Origin: CAYUCJ01 sp049282265 | GTDB lineage: Bacteria; Desulfobacterota; DSM-4660; Desulfatiglandales; Desulfatiglandaceae | Length of the DNA stretch: 18,860 nucleotides | Direction: 5' to 3' | Assembly: GCA_049282265.1 (NCBI GenBank) | Contig: JBAPTR010000170.1 | Span: 1 to 18,860, forward strand | Part shown: one piece after another, positions 15,760 through 18,860 of the stretch | Position numbering within the stretch: position 1 is the first letter of the stretch | How the letters are laid out: every line of letters begins with the position of its first letter | Translations under genes and position numbers: made by a program | The notes under the pieces: generated by a model | Seen by the model: the letters and a program-made list of their open reading frames with translations, nothing else | Database searches by the model: none | What the model was told of the DNA's origin: nothing

Positions 15760-16512
15760 TCATTCTTTCACCAAAAGCGCTGCTCCCAGTGCACCGTTAA
15801 ACTGAGGGTTGTCCGGGACCTGAATACGGCGGCCCAATTTTTCTTTAAGCAGGGTGCACATGCACGGATTTTTAGCTACCCCGCCAGTGAAAACAATATC
15901 TCCATCTGATGACACACGATTGATCATGCCTGCGGCCCGGCGAATGACGCTGGCGTGCAGGCCCCGGGCGATTTCCTGCCTGCTTTCTCCTTTGGCGATC
16001 AAAGACGTGACCTCGGATTCGGCGAATACCGTACACATACTCGAAATATTCAAATCTTTTCCCGCCGTAAGTGCTTCCCGGCCGAAGTCTTCGATTTCAA
16101 AACCCAACGACTTGGCCATAATCTCCAGAAATTTTCCGGTACCGGCGGCGCAGCGGTCATTCATCTCAAACTTTTTCACCTTGCCGTTTTCGAACAGCCT
16201 AATGGCCTTGCTGTCCTGGCCGCCGATATCCAGCACGGTCCGAGCATCAGGGAAATAAGCCCGTGCACCCCTGGCATGGGCTTTAATTTCCGTAACCGTC
16301 GGCGCATCAAAAGAGATTTCGAACAGGTTTCGGCCGTAGCCGGTGGCCATGATACGATCATAATCAGTCCCATTGGTCAGCTTCCTGGCCTCCTCCATGG
16401 GATCAAAGCCGGTGTCTGCCTGAAGGCAGCAAACGATTTCACCCGCCTCATCTACCACCACCAGCTCAATTGTACGCGAGCCGATGTCGATTCCCGCAAA
16501 ACGCATGCTCAC
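15760..16512 (-). CDS. ATP-dependent activase of 2-hydroxyacyl-CoA dehydratase type (BadF/HgdC family)
   Basis: A 250-aa ASKHA-fold ATPase. Nucleotide-binding motifs are FAGIDIGSRTIELVV (5-19), TVLDIGGQDSKAI and VFTGGVAKN. Two cysteines bind the single 4Fe-4S cluster shared across the homodimer: Cys in NDRCAAGTGKF and Cys in ISSMCTVFAESEV. Such activases use ATP hydrolysis to drive one very low-potential electron from ferredoxin into a partner Fe-S enzyme, here probably the double-cubane protein 16 bp upstream on the same transcript. The start is GTG at 16512 with AAGGAG 6 bp upstream; the nearby ATG at 16514 would stop at once. The length matches stand-alone activases rather than the long two-domain forms. 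Confidence 0.92.
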   Translation of the reverse strand: MSMRFAGIDIGSRTIELVVVDEAGEIVCCLQADTGFDPMEEARKLTNGTDYDRIMATGYGRNLFEISFDAPTVTEIKAHARGARAYFPDARTVLDIGGQDSKAIRLFENGKVKKFEMNDRCAAGTGKFLEIMAKSLGFEIEDFGREALTAGKDLNISSMCTVFAESEVTSLIAKGESRQEIARGLHASVIRRAAGMINRVSSDGDIVFTGGVAKNPCMCTLLKEKLGRRIQVPDNPQFNGALGAALLVKE

Positions 16513-16528
16513 ATGTAGCTCCTTATCC

Positions 16529-17806
16529 CTATCGAAGTTGCTCGATAAAGGCCTCGACCCGGGTCTTTAGTTGGCCTGCATCCTCCATGCTGTAATCGGT
16601 CTCGACGCGCAGGCAGGGGATATGCTTCTCCTCCAGGGCTCTTTCAACCGTCATGGATTCCATGAGATACGGTTGGCAAAACTGCAAACCGTAGTGAATC
16701 ACCCCCTCAGACTTGTAGGCGGCGACCATTTCCTGAATATGGTCCAGACGTTCCGGATTGGGCGTGAATATGGCGCAATCTACCTGAAAATATCGATCCA
16801 CGATCGCGTTTATCATTTCTTCCACTGTTTCGCCGGATTCATCCGTAAGGTTGCGTGTGCCGCGTTCACCCACGCAAGACTCCTCTCCCACGATCACCGC
16901 GCCGGAGGTCTCAACAATGAAGGGCAGCTTCCAGTTGGGAACCGCCTGGGGACAGCCGGATACGAGGATACGGGGCGTCTTTTCAGGAAAAACGCCCTTT
17001 TTCTCAGCGATCCGGTTCTCCAATTCGTCACAGATTTTATTTACCGATTCGGTGAAACGGGCCGGGTTGTCGTAAAAGAAAACCTGGTTGACCAGAAGGG
17101 CATCCAGGCCGGATATGGGTGCGGGGTCGGCCTTGCGCAGAGATGATAGTCGATGAACGGCAGATCGTTTGGCATTCACCGTCCGAATCGCCTGTTTCAA
17201 TGATTCGGCAGTGATGGGAACACCAGTGAGTTCTTCAACCGCCTTTCTGAACCGATCGTATTCGGCCTTCAGAAGGGAACTACCTCGATCGGATTTGACC
17301 TGGGGCAAGTCCATCACATAGAGATTTTCGACCAGGCTGTTTAGGGATTCATAGGCCTTTTTCTTCCCGTCACAGGTGTTTTCGCCGACAATCATGTCGG
17401 CGCTTTCCAGATATGGGCAGACCTTGCCAAGCTTAAATCCAAACGAGGACTTGATCAGGGCGCACGTATTGCGCGGCAAAAGCCTTTCAACTTCCTCCAT
17501 GGCAAAATCAGCCCCGGAGCACAGTCCCACCAGCGTGGCGTTGGCGGCCAGGACGATTTCCTCGGGGACAAAGACACAATATGAACCAATGATCTTGCGG
17601 CCTGTTTCTTTTTCATCTAAAAGTTCCTTGATCCGCAGGCCGTGAACCTCGCTCATTACAAAATCGAAATAACCCATCCCTTCCGGACGATCTTTTTGTG
17701 ACAAATAAATGTCCTGATACGCTTTTCCCAATACGCCCAGCAAGGCGTCATGGGCTTCAAGATCGAGTCCCAAATCTGTCCACATTGAACGATACTCTTC
17801 ACTCAT
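16529..17806 (-). CDS. Double-cubane-cluster anaerobic reductase (HgdB/DCCP family)
   Basis: A 425-aa protein of the 2-hydroxyglutaryl-CoA dehydratase D-component family, in the single-subunit form known as double-cubane cluster protein (DCCP). Eleven Cys are present. By position in conserved blocks, likely ligands are Cys77 (GSYCVFVPEE), Cys130 (KVCPYLE) and Cys145 (GENTCDGKKK) in the first half, and Cys285 (VSGCPQA), Cys311 (EESCVGERG) and Cys377 (GLQFCQPY) in the second. Characterised DCCP carries an 8Fe-9S cluster and reduces small molecules such as acetylene when fed by its activase; natural substrates are unclear. No second dehydratase subunit (HgdA, or BcrB/BcrC type) is nearby, which favours DCCP over an acyl-CoA dehydratase. 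ATG at 17806 follows AAAGGAG. It is co-transcribed with the activase downstream. Confidence 0.88.
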   Translation of the reverse strand: MSEEYRSMWTDLGLDLEAHDALLGVLGKAYQDIYLSQKDRPEGMGYFDFVMSEVHGLRIKELLDEKETGRKIIGSYCVFVPEEIVLAANATLVGLCSGADFAMEEVERLLPRNTCALIKSSFGFKLGKVCPYLESADMIVGENTCDGKKKAYESLNSLVENLYVMDLPQVKSDRGSSLLKAEYDRFRKAVEELTGVPITAESLKQAIRTVNAKRSAVHRLSSLRKADPAPISGLDALLVNQVFFYDNPARFTESVNKICDELENRIAEKKGVFPEKTPRILVSGCPQAVPNWKLPFIVETSGAVIVGEESCVGERGTRNLTDESGETVEEMINAIVDRYFQVDCAIFTPNPERLDHIQEMVAAYKSEGVIHYGLQFCQPYLMESMTVERALEEKHIPCLRVETDYSMEDAGQLKTRVEAFIEQLR

Positions 17807-17854
17807 TATTTTCTCCTTTCAACGGTGGTTTATGGTTAAAAAATTCGTTGCCTG

Positions 17855-18094
17855 TCACTTTTCACGGTAGGTGATCCTACAAACGAATGCTGCAGGATCA
17901 TAGGAATTTGTCGGATTTCCTCCCACTTCCGCACAGGGATAGCCGAACGTATTGAGCGGTGCGCCTTTCTAAGGTGGATTCAGCACTACGTCGCGGCCCC
18001 GGGCGATGGCGACCCGGTAGGCGTCCATTTCCTCCGGGGTGTTCAGAAAGCGTCTGAAAAAGATTGTCAGGTACGGTTCCACTTCGTTGTTCAT
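17855..18094 (-). pseudogene. 79-codon ORF upstream of the double-cubane gene, interrupted by an in-frame TAG
   Basis: From ATG at 18094 the minus strand reads MNNEVEPYLTIFFRRFLNTP, then EEMDAYRVAIARGRDVVLNP and P, then TAG (17969-17971, codon 42). It continues in the same frame as KGAPLNTFGYPCAEVGGNPT, NSYDPAAFVCRITYREK and TGA at 17855. Both halves have protein-like composition, so this is probably one gene with a nonsense codon (CAG to TAG is the simplest path). Pyrrolysine insertion or readthrough cannot be excluded from one sequence. It lies 48 bp before the double-cubane gene on the same strand. A TAA closes the frame just upstream, and there is no strong ribosome site. I do not recognise the family. 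Confidence 0.45.
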
Positions 18095-18268
18095 AGGCTG
18101 CCGCTTGCGGCATAAACCAGCTTCTTACGAAGTCATCAAAGATAGTCAAAGGCCTAAAAGGTGTACAACTTAACTGGCATGCTTTTCCTAATTGAGTTCG
18201 GCTATGGCGATACCGAAACAAACTGAAATCATTAGCTTAATACTGACAAGACGATGGCAGGGAGGTAC

Positions 18269-18337
18269 GCTTTTGGCTCACAGCTTCGTCTAACAAACCC
18301 GGTTAGCTAAGCAAAAGCCCCTCAGGTAAAGCCAAAA
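18269..18337. other. Region with mutually exclusive stems, possible structured RNA
   Basis: TTTTGGCT (18271-18278) pairs perfectly with AGCCAAAA (18330-18337). The overlapping GCTTTTG (18269-18275) instead pairs with CAAAAGC (18312-18318). A small inner stem CTAAC/GTTAG (18290-18294 and 18302-18306, 7-nt loop) fits inside either. Two competing pairings resemble switching leaders. It lies upstream of the double-cubane operon on minus. I could not match it to a known riboswitch class. Confidence 0.3.
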
Positions 18338-18394
18338 TCGTTAATCATGGAAGTCCTCCTGGAAGATTTAGATTTAGGGATAATTTATCTCATA
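18338..18394. repeat. Copy 2 of the imperfect ~60-bp direct repeat (partner at 12612-12673)
   Basis: ATCATGGAAGTCCTCCTGG (18344-18362) and GATAATTTATCTCATA (18379-18394) match copy 1 in the same order and orientation. Read on minus, the block looks like a leader: an AT-rich -10-like stretch, then CCAGGAGGACTTCC and an ATG (18348) opening an 8-codon frame MINDFGFT. It sits about 250 bp upstream of the interrupted ORF and 540 bp upstream of the double-cubane gene. Together the two copies enclose both redox operons. Confidence 0.6.
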
Positions 18395-18616
18395 GGAAAC
18401 ATAAATATGTCAAACAGGAAAATCCGATATATACTCTTGCTTTCATCCAAAATTCCAATACATGTAAGCTGTAGGGGAGATGCAGACCTCTTAATTTGAT
18501 AGGCCGCCGGGTTCCCTCGCCAACCGTTTCACGTTTCCCCTGACAAGTCCGATGGTCTGACATCTTCTCTGCGATGGCTTCATCCTTGGCGTGGACAAAT
18601 CTTTGATGTAATCGTA

Positions 18617-18638
18617 AAAAGTCCGTCCGTGGACTTTT
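18617..18638. terminator. Bidirectional intrinsic terminator-like hairpin
   Basis: AAAAGTCC (18617-18624), loop GTCCGT, GGACTTTT (18631-18638): a perfect 8-bp stem flanked by A-run and T-run, so it could terminate in either direction. No confident gene ends here, so it may instead belong to a repeated palindromic element together with the two hairpins to its right. Confidence 0.45.
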
Positions 18639-18674
18639 ACTAACGGAAACCGAGAAGTTTGATTTTTGATTTGT

Positions 18675-18714
18675 GTGCCCGTCCATGGGCACGTTGATGA
18701 CTTCCAACGAAGTC
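18675..18714. repeat. Two adjacent perfect stem-loops
   Basis: GTGCCC/GGGCAC (18675-18680 and 18687-18692, loop GTCCAT) is followed 6 bp later by GACTTC/GAAGTC (18699-18704 and 18709-18714, loop CAAC). The first shares the central core CCGTCCRTGG with the terminator-like hairpin at 18617-18638, which suggests related palindromic units. Confidence 0.5.
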
Positions 18715-18860
18715 GCGACCTGCTCCTCATAGCGAGCCATTTTATTTGCTGCACCAGGAGGAGGGCCTGAGAGTCTTTTTCAGACCCTTTCTCATAGTGC
18801 ACTTGGCACGGGCTCCGACATGGACGCCTATTTGGGGTTTATGTCTCCCAAACCCCACGC

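Larger units (their letters stand above)
18395..18860. other. Right-end stretch without a recognisable gene, rich in hairpins
   Basis: Two overlapping minus-strand frames of 103-116 codons cross this area, but neither resembles a known family or has a good ribosome site, and both run through the stem-loops listed separately. I see no tRNA, insertion-sequence end or CRISPR repeat. Another inverted repeat, TGGGGTTT/AAACCCCA (18833-18840 and 18850-18857, 9-nt loop), lies at the window edge. Confidence 0.4.

Noticed and set aside
17898..18221. 107-codon minus-strand frame
   Set aside because: The neighbouring frame (the TAG-interrupted ORF) has far more protein-like composition over the same bases.
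18286..18308. Integron attC-like core (GTCTAAC ... GTTAGCT)
   Set aside because: The right-hand core does not fit GTTRRRY and the spacing is too short for an attC site; no integrase or cassette is present.
18390..18802. Two overlapping minus-strand frames of 116 and 103 codons
   Set aside because: No family resemblance and no clear ribosome site, and the region is dominated by perfect hairpins, so it looks noncoding.
18804..18820. Sigma-54 -24 element (TTGGCACG)
   Set aside because: The matching -12 TTGC element is absent at the required spacing.
1..18860. CRISPR arrays, tRNA or rRNA genes, complete insertion sequences
   Set aside because: I looked for these and saw none.

Overview
The window looks like chromosomal DNA of an anaerobic bacterium, most likely a deltaproteobacterium (Desulfobacterota). 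The grounds are a PAS/sigma-54/Fis regulator, a cytoplasmic molybdopterin enzyme with a 16-cysteine ferredoxin partner, an HgdB-type double-cubane protein with its ATP-dependent activase, and relics of NapC and hydroxylamine-oxidoreductase-like cytochromes. This placement comes from gene content only; there is no rRNA or marker gene.

Layout. (1) 1-4720, minus strand: a four-gene run, transcribed asparagine synthetase-like amidotransferase > nitrilase-family amidase > sugar-type ABC binding protein > ABC permease, which runs off the left edge. (2) 5086-9801, minus strand: a sigma-54-dependent regulator, a TIGR02757/DUF2400 protein, an isoaspartyl peptidase/asparaginase and UppP undecaprenyl-diphosphatase. 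A small remnant resembling a REP-associated transposase and a terminator-like hairpin lie before the DUF2400 gene. (3) 9802-11050: a decayed stretch with the N-terminal part of an octaheme-cytochrome gene (two CxxCH sites, two in-frame stops), an internally deleted NapC/NrfH-like gene and a frameshifted Cys-rich ORF. (4) 11051-12619, plus strand: an exported 522-aa protein of unknown function. (5) 12750-17806: two convergent redox operons, the molybdopterin enzyme and ferredoxin on plus, and the double-cubane reductase and activase on minus. (6) 17807-18860: no intact recognisable gene. It holds a 79-codon ORF with an in-frame TAG, a region able to form mutually exclusive stems, and a group of perfect hairpins.

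The most interesting unit is the redox cassette of part 5. It pairs two low-potential enzyme systems rarely discussed together. It is flanked by two copies of an imperfect ~60-bp direct repeat (12612-12673 and 18338-18394), each with an AT-rich near-palindrome and a TCCTCCTGG block. The repeats could be shared control elements or marks of how the cassette arrived. No substrate can be assigned from sequence alone.
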